Source of the DNA: Mallotus nudiflorus
Taxonomy: Eukaryota; Streptophyta; Magnoliopsida; Malpighiales; Euphorbiaceae
Reading direction: 5' to 3'
Assembly (NCBI GenBank): GCA_947683625.1
Contig: CANTUR010000046.1
Span: 2,840,501-2,904,500, forward strand
DNA: 64,000 nucleotides
The first letter of the stretch is position 1; each line of letters starts with the position of its first letter. The translations under genes and the position numbers were made by a program. Under the pieces are notes generated by a model. That model saw only the letters and a list, made by a program, of their open reading frames with translations. It was not told the origin of the DNA and did no database searches. This document shows, one piece after another, positions 24,151 to 35,262 of this stretch.

Positions 24151-25304
24151 TTAATTTATTTTTTTCTTCTCACATTTCCTATCTTCAGAAGTTACATCAT
24201 ATGATATATGTATGTTCTTTGAATTTGCATTTGTGCCCATGCTGAATGAATTTAATTGAATTGAATTTATGTCAAACAAGCAGATGCAATCAATATCATA
24301 ATGCATAGTACCATTAGGATGTACATTACATAAGTAAGTATAGTCAGAATTTATATCATCGATCACTAGAAAATAAAATTTTATTCAATAAGACAATGAG
24401 AAATTTTATTTCTTATTCTAAATGCTAGCGATGTTAAGTCTCATAGTGGTTGTCCTTTAGGTGGTTGACATAATAACTCTTTAATAGCAGCACTACCCAT
24501 CCTCTCAACTGCCAACTTTATCACTTCCTCTTTGTTGTCCTTCATCAGATTCTCCACACTCTACTCTTTGAAGATCTCAAACCTAAGAACATCTGCTCCA
24601 GCAACACTAACTAATTCCTTGGCTCCTAAATAGTATTTGTCTTCCCCTGGCTTGATGAAGTTCTGACTTAAAGGACCAACTTTAGCATAAAGCTTCCTCT
24701 TTTCTGCATTGAATCTCTTCCTTGCCCTTCTACCTTTTGGCTTTGCTTCCCCTATAAAACCCAATCTTGTTGTGTCATCTTGAGTTTTAAGTCATGGGAA
24801 TTCTAGACTTCCTTGTTCATTCTTCCCCAGTCCTCGTCCAAGCCAGTAATTCATGCTCTCCATCACTTTTGCTACTCTCAGATCCATTTCAATCCCATTA
24901 AATATCCCAGCAATCTGGAAACCATAGGGTGCACACACTTGTTTTTGTTTATCCAATATGGATGCCACAGCAACATTGGTCCTAGCTTCTATGGTCACAA
25001 CTTGTCCTTCATAAGGGAATTTTATCTTTTGATGCATAATTGAGGGAACCCCTCCTAAGGCATGGAACCACAGCCTTCCGAATAGCAGGGCATAGGTAAT
25101 AAGAATGTCTAGTACGATGAACTCAATGGTTGATTCAACAGGTCCTATTTTAACCAGAGCTTGGAATTTCCCCTCCACATTCCTAGTGCTGTCATTATAA
25201 GCTCTGATTATGAGGTTTGAATCTGTTAAGTCTTCAGCTTTCAAACCTATGTTAGGTAGGATCTTTAGCGGGCATACATTTATAGCTGAACCATCAACCA
25301 CCAT
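24151..25304 (-). pseudogene. Protease, G-patch and pre-RT linker of element A
   Basis: Minus-strand counterpart of the B0 region 1318-2500. The frame from 25304 starts with the protease motif VDGSAINVCPLKILPN and contains the ESTIEFIVLDI and KIKFPYEGQVVTIEA segments. It ends at the G-patch block RGLGKNEQG. The frame from 24764 carries the KGRRARKRFNAEKRKL stretch, and that from 24366 the linker with VHPNGTMHYD and FDINSIQLNSFSMGTN. It keeps Gln where B0 has TAG or TAA. Gag is missing on one side, where a truncated LTR abuts at 25310. Reverse transcriptase to integrase are missing on the other. It cannot support transposition. Confidence 0.8.
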
Positions 25305-25309
25305 TGTAT

Positions 25310-25555
25310 AATGTCGATCGGCATTGTGTAATATTGGTCGGCATTACATCAATGCCGATCCTAAAAAATTATTATTATTATTATTATTTTAATTACCAAA
25401 AGACCTCTGAAAAAATAACTTATTTGCAATCAAATCTTAAATTTAGTCCCTAAAGTCTAGAAAATCAACAACCAAGCTCAATTTTTAAATAAATTTCATC
25501 ATAGTGGCTTACGTCACAATTGTGCACAATTGCATCTCAAAATTGGGTGCTTACA
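25310..25555 (-). repeat. Truncated 5' LTR of element A
   Basis: Only the first 246 bp of the LTR remain, starting TGTAAGCACCCAATTTTGAG on the minus strand and stopping in the GATCGGCATT repeat zone. The next bases belong to the protease frame, so a deletion removed the rest of the LTR, the primer site and gag. CTATC follows at 25556. Confidence 0.85.
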
Positions 25556-25560
25556 CTATC
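25556..25560. repeat. Target-site duplication of element A, right copy (CTATC)
   Basis: Exact match to 5949-5953. Confidence 0.9.
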
Positions 25561-26336
25561 AGATGCAAGCTGCGGAGCATAGAGGAAGGGACATTAGATG
25601 GAATGTGGCATCAAGAAGGCCTAAAAGACCAACGATACACTCGCTCCCCTAAATACCACATCAAATAGCCATATCCAGGGAGTAAAACCCTAATGGGCTT
25701 AAGGCGTATTGCAGCGGCCTTGAAATCATATCGCTGGATGTCATCAACACCCTCAAGCCACTCAAAGTTTATCTATAATTTAGGTTAATTAAGGTTAACT
25801 CACATTAAATTACAAGATACTAATAATTTTATTTTTCTTGCTAAGTGCCATTCAATGGTGTTCAACTAATCACGATATGTCTGTAAAGTGTTCTTGTTGC
25901 TAGCAAGGCAAGAAGAACCCCATCTCATCATCAGAGGAAAGCTCTTATTAGAGCTAATAACACTAAAGCCTCAAATCAACCCGATCTCTATGCTCCAGAT
26001 CTGAAAGGAAGAGAGCATATCAATAAAAGGCAAAGGAAAGTAAGACAATAAAGATTAAAGAAAAGGAGAACGTACATGCAAGATGTGCCAAAAGCCTTAC
26101 ATCGTGACAACACCTCTACAGACAGTGTCCAGTCTCTAGTAAAGAAATAAACTGAGAAGGTGAAATGTTACCTCATTACCCATATCTTTGCACTTATGGG
26201 TGTGTAAATGAGTCAAAGGAAAGATGGATGAGCCTTCTCAAAGTCCAAGATCATTTTAAGGAAACCGAGGAGGCAGAATCCACTAACATTCAGAAATTTC
26301 TACTCTCCTACGTTGTCTGTATTGCAAAGAGGCCAT
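25561..26336 (-). pseudogene. 5' part of the reverse-strand gene of B0
   Basis: Minus-strand remnant beginning at an ATG at 26336 (MASLQYRQRRR) some 160 bp downstream of a TATA-like site. Further in it reads FEWLEGVDDIQRYDFKAAAI and VLLPGYGYLMWYLGERVYRW, then meets a stop and continues across the A insertion into 5948. A region around 25790-26290 looks intron-like or degraded. By position it matches the plant-mobile-domain gene of element D, and the W-rich segment would suit its C-terminal half, but I cannot align the domain with confidence. Confidence 0.45.
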
Positions 26337-26494
26337 AGGATCTAATAGATCATGAATTAGACTTCGGATGATTAAGAAATCAAAGAAAGAAGAATTAAAA
26401 CAAAGAGAGAAAATGAAGGGAAAAAAAGAGAGAAAATGAAGGGAAAAAGAATGAAGGAGAAGAGAAAATAAATTGAGACATAAAAAAAAGAAGG

Positions 26495-26508
26495 AATATA
26501 TAAAGTGG
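26495..26508 (-). promoter_or_regulatory. TATA-like box for the reverse-strand gene of B0
   Basis: On the minus strand ACTTTATATATTCC is followed by a long CT-rich leader-like stretch and an ATG at 26336. The arrangement is that of a plant core promoter and suggests that the reverse-strand gene has its own promoter, independent of the LTR. Confidence 0.4.
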
Positions 26509-26889
26509 AAAATATTCACTTTGGTCCACTACTTTTGTTTGCACAAGGATCCAAGTTCTCTTGTTGCAATTTGGTCTATAATTACATTTTGATTAGGAAT
26601 TCATTCCTAATTAAATCATGACATGTATCAAATTAATAATTCACAGAATTATTAATATCAATAACCAGTCTATAATTCTGAGTTCTCTGTCAAGTACAGA
26701 ATATAGAATGAAATCATTGATTTCATTTTTTATGCATCATTTGAATCAAAGGATTTTAAACTCATATGCTACATAGTATCTATGACATAAACTTCAAATG
26801 ATTATGTTATGTACTGCATAGTAGTCATAACTGTCACTATGTTATGTATTGCATAGCAGTTGTGACATAAGTCTTTTAAATTTATCACT

Positions 26890-27320
26890 GTTAGACATTC
26901 CACAGGAACTATAGTATATTTTTGAAATTATGTTTCGCTAGACATCCCATAAGGAATATAATGAAACTCATTCTTACTAGACGTCCTATAGGGAATATAG
27001 TGTGCATCGTTAGACATCCTACAGGGAATATAATGAATTCATTCTCACTAGACATCCCACAGGAAATATAGTGTGCATCGTTAGACGTCCCATAGGGAAT
27101 ATAATGAAATTTATTATCACTAGACGTCCCATAGGGAATATAGTATAGTTCACTAGACACTACACAACAGTTATGGTATCATCGCTAGACGTTCCATAGG
27201 AACTATAACAGATTTTCAATTCATCATCGCTAAACGTTTCATAAGAAATATAGCGAAACTCAATTGCATAAAGTTCACTAAACGTTCCACAAGAAATATA
27301 GTGAGACTTGTCAAACATTA
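26890..27320 (+). repeat. Minisatellite array in the 3' region of B0
   Basis: About ten units of 33-45 bp with the core TAGACGTCCCATAGGGAATATA and the variant TAGACGTTCCATAGGAACTATA. It is the reverse complement of the family at 19610-20640, as expected because A and B0 run in opposite directions. Confidence 0.85.
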
Positions 27321-27449
27321 CATCTTGCTTAAAATTGCACAACAATTTAAGCATCGATCTATCAATTAGGATGCAACTAAGTTCCTAATTCTTTTTATCA
27401 AAATTGTGTGTTATTATTGCTTTGCCGTAATTTGTCAAGCAAACAATGA

Positions 27450-27466
27450 CAAAGGGGGGCAACTAT
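27450..27466 (+). promoter_or_regulatory. Polypurine tract of B0
   Basis: GACAAAGGGGGGCAAC lies directly before the LTR start (TATAAGTACTC, a decayed TGTAAGCACCC). Confidence 0.82.
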
Positions 27467-29549
27467 AAGTACTCAATTTCAGAATGCAATTGTGCATGTG
27501 TGAGACTAAAGCCCTTATAATGAAAATTACTTGAGAATTTATCTCTAGTGTCGAGTTTCGTGATTTAAAGGACTAAATTATAGCCTTTTTAGGATTTATT
27601 ACAAGAGTTAAAATGTTTTAAGGTCTAAATTGCAGAAAAGTGAATTTTGGGGTTTTAATGAAATTTTAACAAATACAGGCATAATGCCAATCGGCATTAT
27701 AAAATGCCAATTGGCTTTACATAATGCTGATCGGCATTATGCAATGCCAATTCATATTTTCCTTCACTGTTTCAATATTTTTTCCATAAAAACTCTAATT
27801 TTAGGTGTGTTGTCAAATTTCTATTGGTTATGCATAGACACGTGCTTAAATCTCTGATTTTGTTTTAACCCTTATAATTTTCTTTTATCTCAGGGTTTTT
27901 ATTTTTAAAAATGGAGAGCAGCTGTTCTCTAGCTCCTAGGATCACACAACCTTTCTACATGATCACAGGGGTTGGAAGTTGTTTTTTGGCTTTAAAAAAC
28001 TAAGAGAAGAAAAATTTTGGGAGGCCCCTAACTACGCAAAAAAAAAAAAAAAACCCTAGAAAAATCAAAGACTCTGTAAAGAAAAAAAAACCACATAACA
28101 CAAAACCTAGTTTTTCTTCCTTACATTTTCAAAAAAAGAACGAAAAGCCTGTATTACATTTTTACATGACTCAGTCCTAAGATCTAACAATGCACACTGA
28201 GTCAATTCCATATACGATGAAAATTCATTCTAAAGGGCCATCTAATTTCATTTGCACAATATTCCTTTTTTATTCTTCTCTTTTTTATGTGATTTTTTTA
28301 TTATTGTTTTGGCTATTTAATTTCACTAACGTAATTTGTTTGTTTTTGTGTTTTCCTTTTGAGATCTGATGGGGGTTGAGGAGGATACTGCCTAATATCC
28401 AAAAATTTCACAGAAGATGCATGGAATGCCATGGGTTTCAAACTATGATTAGATCTAGGTTTTACCTTTTTATGATCATTATTTTCTGTATTTTATTGTG
28501 TTAATTCATTTGGGTTTGTACTTAATTTTAATTTCCAGTACGTAGAACATTGTAATAACCCCAATAGTAGGTATAGTAAAATTTTACTTTTATGGATTTA
28601 AAATGGATTAGTAATCAAGATCACTAGGTAAAACTTTAAAATCAATTATGGCAATAGTAAATTAGGGTTTGCATGGAATTGAATTTGGATTTTAGGAAAT
28701 CATGTGTTGTTGGAATGTTATTATTTGATTAGTTGTGTTTTGGGATTTTTATCCTTTTGGGCCCCAAGCCCATGTTAGGTCTGACCCACTCAATTAATAG
28801 CCTTAAAATTGGTATAAAGCTTAATCTAACTCAAAGTCAATTTAGGCCTGTTTTAGGTTAAATAGACTTAGGACCACCTTTATAATTAATAAAATCAACC
28901 TAGACTTAGCTCAGCCTATTTAATTTCATTTCCTTTTAAAATAAATAGACTAAGGCCCACTTCCCATTTTAAATAAAACAAATAGACTTAGGCCCACTTA
29001 TAAAATCCAATTTTTTTAAAAACTTATAGATTTAGTCCCATTTGTAGATAATTGAAATAAGTAGACTTAAGCTCACTTAAAATATAGGCCCACTTTTAGT
29101 CAATTTCATTTATAAATAAAAGCGTAAATCTAGCTAACTTTCATTAAAATTAATCTAGTTTAAACATAGGGATGCTACCTTTTGTATGCATTTTTTACTT
29201 GTAATTTTATGACTTGTTGCTTTTGGGTTAAATAGATGTTTAATTAATGTTTAAATAAAATTGCATATAATTAGAGAATAAAATAGTAATTCATAAAATA
29301 AATCTAAATGAACACAAGACTGAAAGAAGTTAGTATTCTGCTCCTAGATACTCCTAGTTATGGTGCTAGCTTTCTTTTAGAGAATTGAATACCATTAAAA
29401 TGATTTGTCCCAGTTATTACCCTAGGTGGTGACTCCTCATCTCCACTCCATTTCTTTGTGACAATGGTTAGTATGTTCTCTAGGCCCTGAGCCCAAATAG
29501 TGTCACGGTTACTAAACTCTTGGAAGCGCGCTAAACCTCACTGTCTACA
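27467..29549 (+). repeat. 3' LTR of B0
   Basis: About 2.08-kb LTR ending CTGTCTACA at 29549, the plus-strand counterpart of the A LTR and of the solo LTR at 36119-38186. Near its start (27670-27750) it carries several imperfect palindromes of the form AATGCCNATCGGCATT. The 3' half includes TCCCAGTTATTACCCTAGG and GGTGACTCCTCATC. I see no gene in it. Confidence 0.85.
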
Positions 29550-29554
29550 CTCTC

Positions 29555-30250
29555 CCTATGAATGGTGAAGTGATTGATTGCTTTTATTCACAATAAGCAG
29601 ACATAGGCAAAAATCTTAGTAATGGCCATGAAGTATGGGATTTACTGGGCCAACCATCTGGGAAGTTCAATTAGAGAGTTAAGTAACATAGTACCACCTA
29701 CTACTCATTTAGAAGACATAGTACCCTCAGGATAGGGAGAAGAATTTAAAAACAAAGATAGGGTGGATAGTACTATTAAGCCTTAAAACCTGCAGGTCAC
29801 AAGAATCGATATATGGTATAACTCTGATGATCCTAAAATCATTTTTAAGACTAGAACAACAATATAAAAGTAGATAAGCAAACGGCTACGAAGCTCTCAC
29901 TAGTAGTTAATCATGTGACTCACAGTAAGCGAGTATATTAACCCCTTGAGAAAGAGAAAGATCCCCTTAAAAGAAAAGAAGTAATGAGTAATCAAGTTCC
30001 AGTTAAAAAGGAAGACAATGTCCTTAAAGAACTTAAGAAGACTCAGGCATAAGCTAGTATTAAGGACCTACTCATGGCCTACAAGAAGCACAAGGATGCC
30101 CTAGTCAGGGCATTAGATGAGGCAAAGATTGCCACTAATGCCTTGCCCTATGAGATGATAGCCTCTCTAATGAAAGCTCCCTCCAATGCAACCACCTTTT
30201 AGGACAAAGATTTACCCCTTAAGCGAAGGCTGCACAACTGTCCTCTCTTT
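29555..30250 (+). pseudogene. gag remnant of D
   Basis: Highly degraded. At about 29638-29670 DLLGQPSGKFN matches the DLLGQPSSKFDY segment of B0 gag, which fixes identity and frame. The rest reads as Lys/Glu-rich segments with many stops. The N-terminal part is missing because B0 is inserted just upstream. Confidence 0.5.
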
Positions 30251-31430
30251 ATACAACCAATTATTAGGTCTAAAAAGAATTTTTATGTGTCACGGTGGAT
30301 GACAGATCTACTATTAATATTTGGCCCCTGAGGTTGCTACACAAGTTTGGGATGAATACTTAAAACCTAGAAGAATCCAACATGATCATATAAGCTTATG
30401 AGGAGTTAAAAAAGCCAGTTAATGGGACTTTTAAAGCAATAGTTACGGTGGGTGATATCTAATCAGTAATAGAATTTATCATCCTGGACATCCCTTTAAC
30501 TTTTGCCCTGCTACTAGAAAGACCTTACTTCCATCCACTAAGGGCATACCCTCTACTATGCATTAGAAGATTAAGTTCCTTTTAAATGGAAAGGTTGGTA
30601 CCATCCCTATTGAAATAAATAACATTATTGCCTATCTGAACATAATCCCACCAGGATTTCAGGTTTTTACAATCAGTGACGGTCATGTCGATCCCAAAGT
30701 TACTGCTATGATGATGTAATATCTACCTAGAGCAAGATTAGGAAGAAGGAACATTAAGGTCATAAAATTCCCTGACTTCCTATGATAGACTAACAGATGC
30801 AGTTTAAGGTACAATCTTGAAAAGGACACTGGGGCTAAGAAGTCAATTTATTTTATGGCTAAAAGTCAACCCGAGTCTATCAAGGATAGGATGAGAAATA
30901 AGTAAGCAATAAGAACGAGAAGCCAGGGTTTGAGATCTTCAATGACATCCTTAGGGGAAAACACCTACTAGATATGGTCATTGAGAAAGATATTAATAAG
31001 CTTATGAAAAATTTGGAGCTAGAATCTGAGAGTGAGACAATCAATTATGCTCAAGCTATTTCCATCCTTGAGTTAAGCATTGATGACATCCTATTTGAGG
31101 ACATTGCTAATGATGATCTCTATACTTTTTCTTTGTTTGAAATTGATGATGTAATGAATTCTAAAGTTAATGCAATGGAATTAGATTTTGCTTACTTGTT
31201 TGATGTCTTTCCTTATGGTAGTGTGCATTGCATTGATCAAAACATTAGCATATTTGACATTCATTCCATATGCATTGAATCATTTAATATTGGCACATAA
31301 TATGAACCATAAATTCTATACATTTAGAAAGATGTTACCTTTGAAAAGAGGAGAGAAATTGAAAAAAATATTCAAAAGTATTTGCTTGGATGTATGACGA
31401 TATGCCTAGTATTGATAGAGATATTACTCA
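30250..31430 (+). pseudogene. Protease and pre-RT linker of D
   Basis: The segment VTVDDRSTINIWPLRLL near 30287 matches the protease motif VDDGSAINVCPLK of the sister elements, with Gly changed to Arg after the Asp pair. IEFIILDIPLTFALLL (near 30470) matches the second protease block. A glycine-rich G-patch-like residue lies near 30725. The open stretch 30974-31300 (108 aa) is the acidic linker with FDIHSICIESFNIGT, and YDDMPSIDRDI near 31395-31425 leads into reverse transcriptase. Several frame breaks and stops are present. Confidence 0.65.
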
Positions 31431-32270
31431 ACACTTCATCCCTACCAAAGATGGATGCAAATCAGTAAAGTAGAAATTGATAAGACTCATACTAGAATGG
31501 GCCCAACTAGTGAAAGAAGACATCAAGAAATATGTCAAGGTAAAATTCCAAGAGGTAGTTGATTATCCAGAATGGTTAGCAAATGTAGTGTCGATACTAA
31601 AGAAAAATGGAAGGGTTATAATGTGCATTGACTATAGAGATCTGAATAAGGCCTAACCGGAAGATGATTTCCCACTACCTCATATAGACATATTGGTTGA
31701 CAGCGTCGCCACATATGCAATGTACTCCTTCATGGATGGATTATCTAGGTACAATTAGATCCTAGTGGCCATCATTGACAAAGCAAAGATAGCTTTTATA
31801 ACAAAATGCTTATTGCTACAATGTAATTACCCTTTGGTTTGAAGAATGCATGAGCAACTTACCAAAGAATGGCAACTACAATATTCCATGACATGATAGA
31901 CAAAGAAGTAGAAGTGTAGGTCCATGATATAATGGTCAAGTAAAAAACCAGGGAAGAATACCTGTTCGATCTTGAAAAGTTCCTCAAAAGAGTCAAAAAG
32001 TATAGTCTCAGGCTTAATCAAAGAAATGCATATTCGGGGTCACTTCAGGAAAGATGCTGGGGTATGTTGTCGGCCAGAATGGGATTAAAATGGATCCAGA
32101 TAAAGCAAATCTAGTCAAAGAGATGCCAGTGCCAAAATTAAAAAAAGAAATCAGAGGGTTTCTAAGGAAGCTACAATTCATTAGTAGATTCATCAATAAA
32201 TTGATAGCAGTAATGAACCAATCGTCAAGTTACTCAGAAAAGATCAACCAGTTGAGTGGAACGAGCAATA
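31430..32270 (+). pseudogene. Reverse transcriptase of D
   Basis: Recognisable by AKVKFQEVVDYPEWLANVV-like sequence near 31535, KKNGRVIMCIDYRDLNKA near 31600 and YSFMDGLSRYN near 31725. The catalytic YVDD site near 31916-31940 now reads VHDIMVK after a stop, so one catalytic Asp has become His. The thumb region at 32054-32270 has LGYVVGQNGIKMDPDKA and EIRGFLRKLQFISRFI, which are typical of plant gypsy elements. The domain is dead. Confidence 0.8.
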
Positions 32271-32274
32271 TTAG

Positions 32275-32553
32275 TTGGCATTTGACAAGATTAGAGACTA
32301 CTTAGCTAACCCACCGGTTCTGAAACCACCTAAACTAAGGATACCTTTAACCTTGTATCTGGCCATCAAAGGAAATGCAATTAGTGCAATGTTAGCCCAA
32401 AAGGGAGAAATGAAAGTAGAACACGCAGTCTACTACTTAAGTAAGACGATGTTGTTGTATGAGGAAAAATACAGCCAAGTTGAGCAGATATGCTTGGCAA
32501 TGGTATGGGCAATGAAGAAACTCAGACATTACTTTCAATCCTATAGAATTTAG
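32275..32553 (+). pseudogene. First (original) RNase H domain of D
   Basis: A 92-residue open stretch begins with the connector ANPPVLKPPK. LTLYLAIKGNAISAMLAQ occupies the place of the first RNase H strand, but the catalytic Asp is replaced (LYLA). It continues YYLSKTMLLYEEKYSQVEQICLAMVWAMKKLRHYF. Loss of this catalytic Asp is characteristic of Tat elements, which carry a second RNase H downstream. Confidence 0.8.
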
Positions 32554-32556
32554 GCC

Positions 32557-33150
32557 ATGTCTAAAATGGATCCAATGAAGTACCTCTATGAAGCTCCCTC
32601 TCTTATGGGAAAACTTGCTAAGTGGCTCATGTTATTGACAGAATTCGATGTGCAATACCTAACTAATAAGGCAATAAAGGGAAGAGCAATGGGTAAATTT
32701 CTAGCTCTCAAACCTATTCCAGACTTAGAAGAAATCCAACTATTGAGATTCAAGGACGGCAAATGTATTTTGATAGAGTACTCAATCAATTCAGTGTAGG
32801 AGTCAATGTCATATTACAATCTCCAAAAGGCGAAGTAGTACTGATTGCTAGAAAGCTTGAGTTTAGAGTCACAAATAATGAAGCAGAATATGAGGCATGT
32901 ACACTCAGAATAGAAGCACTAATAGCCCTGGATGTTACAAAAGTTGAAATCTTTAGAGATTCCATGCTAGTAATCAACCATGCCACAGAAGAGTGGGAAT
33001 TGAGATAGCAGCACCTAAGGCTTTACTTAGATCACTTGAAGTTGCTTACCATGTCCTTCTAAAAATGCAGATTCGTTCATCTCCCTAAGAACCAAAATCA
33101 GATGGCAGATGCACTTGCCTCCCTAGCATCAAAGTGGGGAAGGACCATCC
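32557..33150 (+). pseudogene. Connector and second, archaeal-type RNase H of D
   Basis: After a segment with KYLYEAPSLMGKLAKWLMLL and FDVQYL comes a second RNase H: MYFDRVLNQFSVGVNVIL (first Asp), TNNEAEYEACTLRIEAL (Glu) and VEIFRDSMLVINHA (Asp). A C-terminal NQMADALASLAS follows near 33090 with the last Asp. The DG dipeptide after the first Asp is changed to DR. Dual RNase H is known for Tat Ty3/gypsy elements; the second copy is thought to have replaced the function of the first. Confidence 0.78.
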
Positions 33151-33224
33151 AAAATGCATATGAAGCCTTTAGTCCCACTCAGATCAAGATAACCCTGTCA
33201 TAAGAACTACAGAATAGCAAAGAT

Positions 33225-34486
33225 AGAAATAGCTAAAAAACCTTGGTTCTATGGCATCCAGAGATATTTAAAGGAATGAACCTATCCAAATTAAGCAAGT
33301 GAAAAAGATAAGGCAGTCATTCGATGATTAACATCAAAATTCACATCACACTAGGGTGTGTTATATAGAAGAACTTCCTATGGGTTACAACTTTAATGTT
33401 TAAATGAAAATAAGGTTGCAAGAGCAATAGAAGAGGTACACGAAGGTGTTTGTGGTCCATACATGAATGGAGCAATCCTAATTAAGATGCTAATTAGACA
33501 AGGGTTCTTTTGGATGATAATGATAGAAGACTGTATCAAATTTGTAAGGGAATGCCATAGTGTTAAATCCACGAAAATGTTAGCCACCTTCCCACAATAG
33601 AATTACAGTACATCTCCTCTCCATGGCCTTTCTCAGCATGTGGACTAAACATAATTGGGGAAATCCACCTGGCAGCCTCGAATGAACATAGGTTCATCTT
33701 AGTAGCAGTAGATTACTTCACAAAGTGGGTCAAAGCAAAATTGTTCTTGAAGATAGGAGCCAAGAAAGTGGCTAAGTTCATTAAAAGAAATATATTCTAT
33801 CAATATAGGATCCCCCATCACATCATCTTTGACAATAGTGATCAATTCCAAAGGGAAGTTAAAGAACTACTAAGGAGTTATAAGGTGGAACATCACAAAT
33901 CTTCTTTTTACCAACCATAAGTAAATGGGGCTATCAAAGTCATAAATAAGAAAATTAAGGAGATTTTGTCAAAGATGACTTAGACTTACTAAGACTAGGT
34001 AGATAGATTGCCATATGTCTTATGAGGGTACAGAAAAATAGTAAAAAATTCAACCGAAGCAACTCCTTTCTCACTAGCATACGAGTCAGAAGTAGTACTT
34101 CCAATCAAAATAGAAATCAAGTCCCTTTAGGTAGTAGTTGAATTTGAATTGCCAGAAGCATAATGGACTTAGCAGAGGCATGATAATCTCACTCTCTTAG
34201 ACAGTCTAAGGCTTAAGGCTCTATACCACACACAATTATATCATGCTTGACTAGCTAAAACCTTCAATAGAAAGGTGAAACACAAGAGTGTGAAAGTAGG
34301 AGACTAGGGGTTAAAGCAAGCAAAGGAGAAAATTCTAAACCCTAAAGGGAAATTCAAACCAAACTAGGAAGGCTTGTACTTAATCAAACATGTCCTATTA
34401 AAAAGAGCAGTCAAGCTAATGGATTTTAAAGGTAATGAATTCTCTAAACCTATCAATACAAACCGCCTAAAGAAGTACTACGTCTA
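33225..34486 (+). pseudogene. Integrase of D
   Basis: Begins KPWFYGIQRYLKE-like near 33238. The zinc region includes EVHEGVCGPYMNGAIL near 33430 and a damaged CHSVKS near 33555. The core has INIIGEIH-like sequence near 33650 (catalytic Asp changed to Asn) and ASNEHRFILVAVDYFTKWVKA near 33690. IIFDNSDQF lies near 33830, followed by HHKSSFYQP near 33890 with the catalytic Glu region, and LAYESEVVLPIKIEIKSL near 34075. It ends at KKYYV and TAG at about 34486. Many stops, mostly at former Gln and Trp codons, make it inactive. Confidence 0.75.
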
Positions 34487-34493
34487 GGACAAA

Positions 34494-34610
34494 AAAAACC
34501 CGCTGAGTTGAAAACCTAAAACTGGTTGCTTATGCAAAAATTAGGGACTTCCCGCTAGGTTGAAAACCTTACATAGGCAACTTAGGTAAAAATTAGGGAA
34601 AGAGAGAAAA
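34494..34610 (+). repeat. Short direct repeats downstream of pol (D)
   Basis: Two copies of CCCGCTNNGTTGAAAACCT-n-TTAGGCAAAAATTAGGG, the same motif found after pol in B0. A related pair occurs at 34890-35000 (AAGTGTGAAGAGCTCCAAAAGGAGA, each with CCTTAGG). Confidence 0.65.
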
Positions 34611-35262
34611 TACATAACTATACAACCTAAGAAGGCTAGTTAAAAATAGGGGTAACCTCAAGTTCAAAATTTGTATAAATAAACCTGTGCTTTTCTTAAA
34701 TGAGTTTAATAAAATGAGAATGATTGCCAATTTATGCGAAATGTCTTTGAAAAAGTTCAACGCATTTTATCATCATGAATTGCATCAAATATGCTTTGAA
34801 TTTTCTTTCATTATATGACTATAGTTTTTGCTATCTTCTTTGAACTCTATCCTCAAGATCAACCACTATTGTCGAAGACTATATAAAAAAAAACCTACTT
34901 AAGTGTGAAGAGCTCCAAAAGGAGATACCTTAGGCAAAAAAGGGAAGAAAAAACAAAGAAAACCCAAGTAAGTGTGAAAAGCTCTAAAAGGAGACACCTT
35001 AGGAAAAAGAGGGAAAAATAAAAAGGCAGATAATAGCAATGGCAAACATCATCAAGCATAGCAAAGATAAGAACATATATACTACAGTCATCATCATACA
35101 TATATTGTACAACATGTATTGGACAGATGCCCAGATACAACACCTAGAGTCCATCACCTTGGGAAAATGATATAATAAAGCAACCACAAGCCAAAAGTCC
35201 TACACCTAGCTCTTAAAACAACTACATCGACCATGGCTACCATCAGAAGCAAGCATCAATCC

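Larger units (their letters stand above)
5954..25555 (-). mobile_element. Tat-type LTR element A, minus strand, with nested element N
   Basis: Minus-strand LTR retrotransposon bounded by CTATC duplications. Its 3' LTR is 5954-7763 plus 19217-19476, interrupted by element N. Then, moving right, come the polypurine tract (19477-19492), minisatellite arrays, a reverse-strand coding remnant, a protease/G-patch remnant (24151-25304) and only the first 246 bp of the 5' LTR (25310-25555). Without N the element is about 8.1 kb. The rest of the 5' LTR, gag, reverse transcriptase and integrase are missing, so large internal deletions occurred. Over the comparable terminal 250 bp the two LTRs differ at roughly one base in ten by eye, so A is much older than N. 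Confidence 0.85.
25561..29549 (+). mobile_element. Tat-type Ty3/gypsy element B0, right part
   Basis: Continuation of the element whose left part is 1-5953. It holds the 5' end of the reverse-strand gene, a minisatellite array, the polypurine tract and the 3' LTR (27467-29549). The LTR is followed at 29550 by gag sequence of element D, so B0 inserted into D. The duplication that should flank B0 cannot be checked, since its left end is outside the window. Confidence 0.78.

Noticed and set aside
26337..26519. Phe/Ser-rich minus-strand peptide (MNIFHFIYSFFF...)
   Set aside because: It is the CT-rich leader of the reverse-strand gene read as protein. Only the last residues, from MASLQYRQ, are plausible coding sequence.
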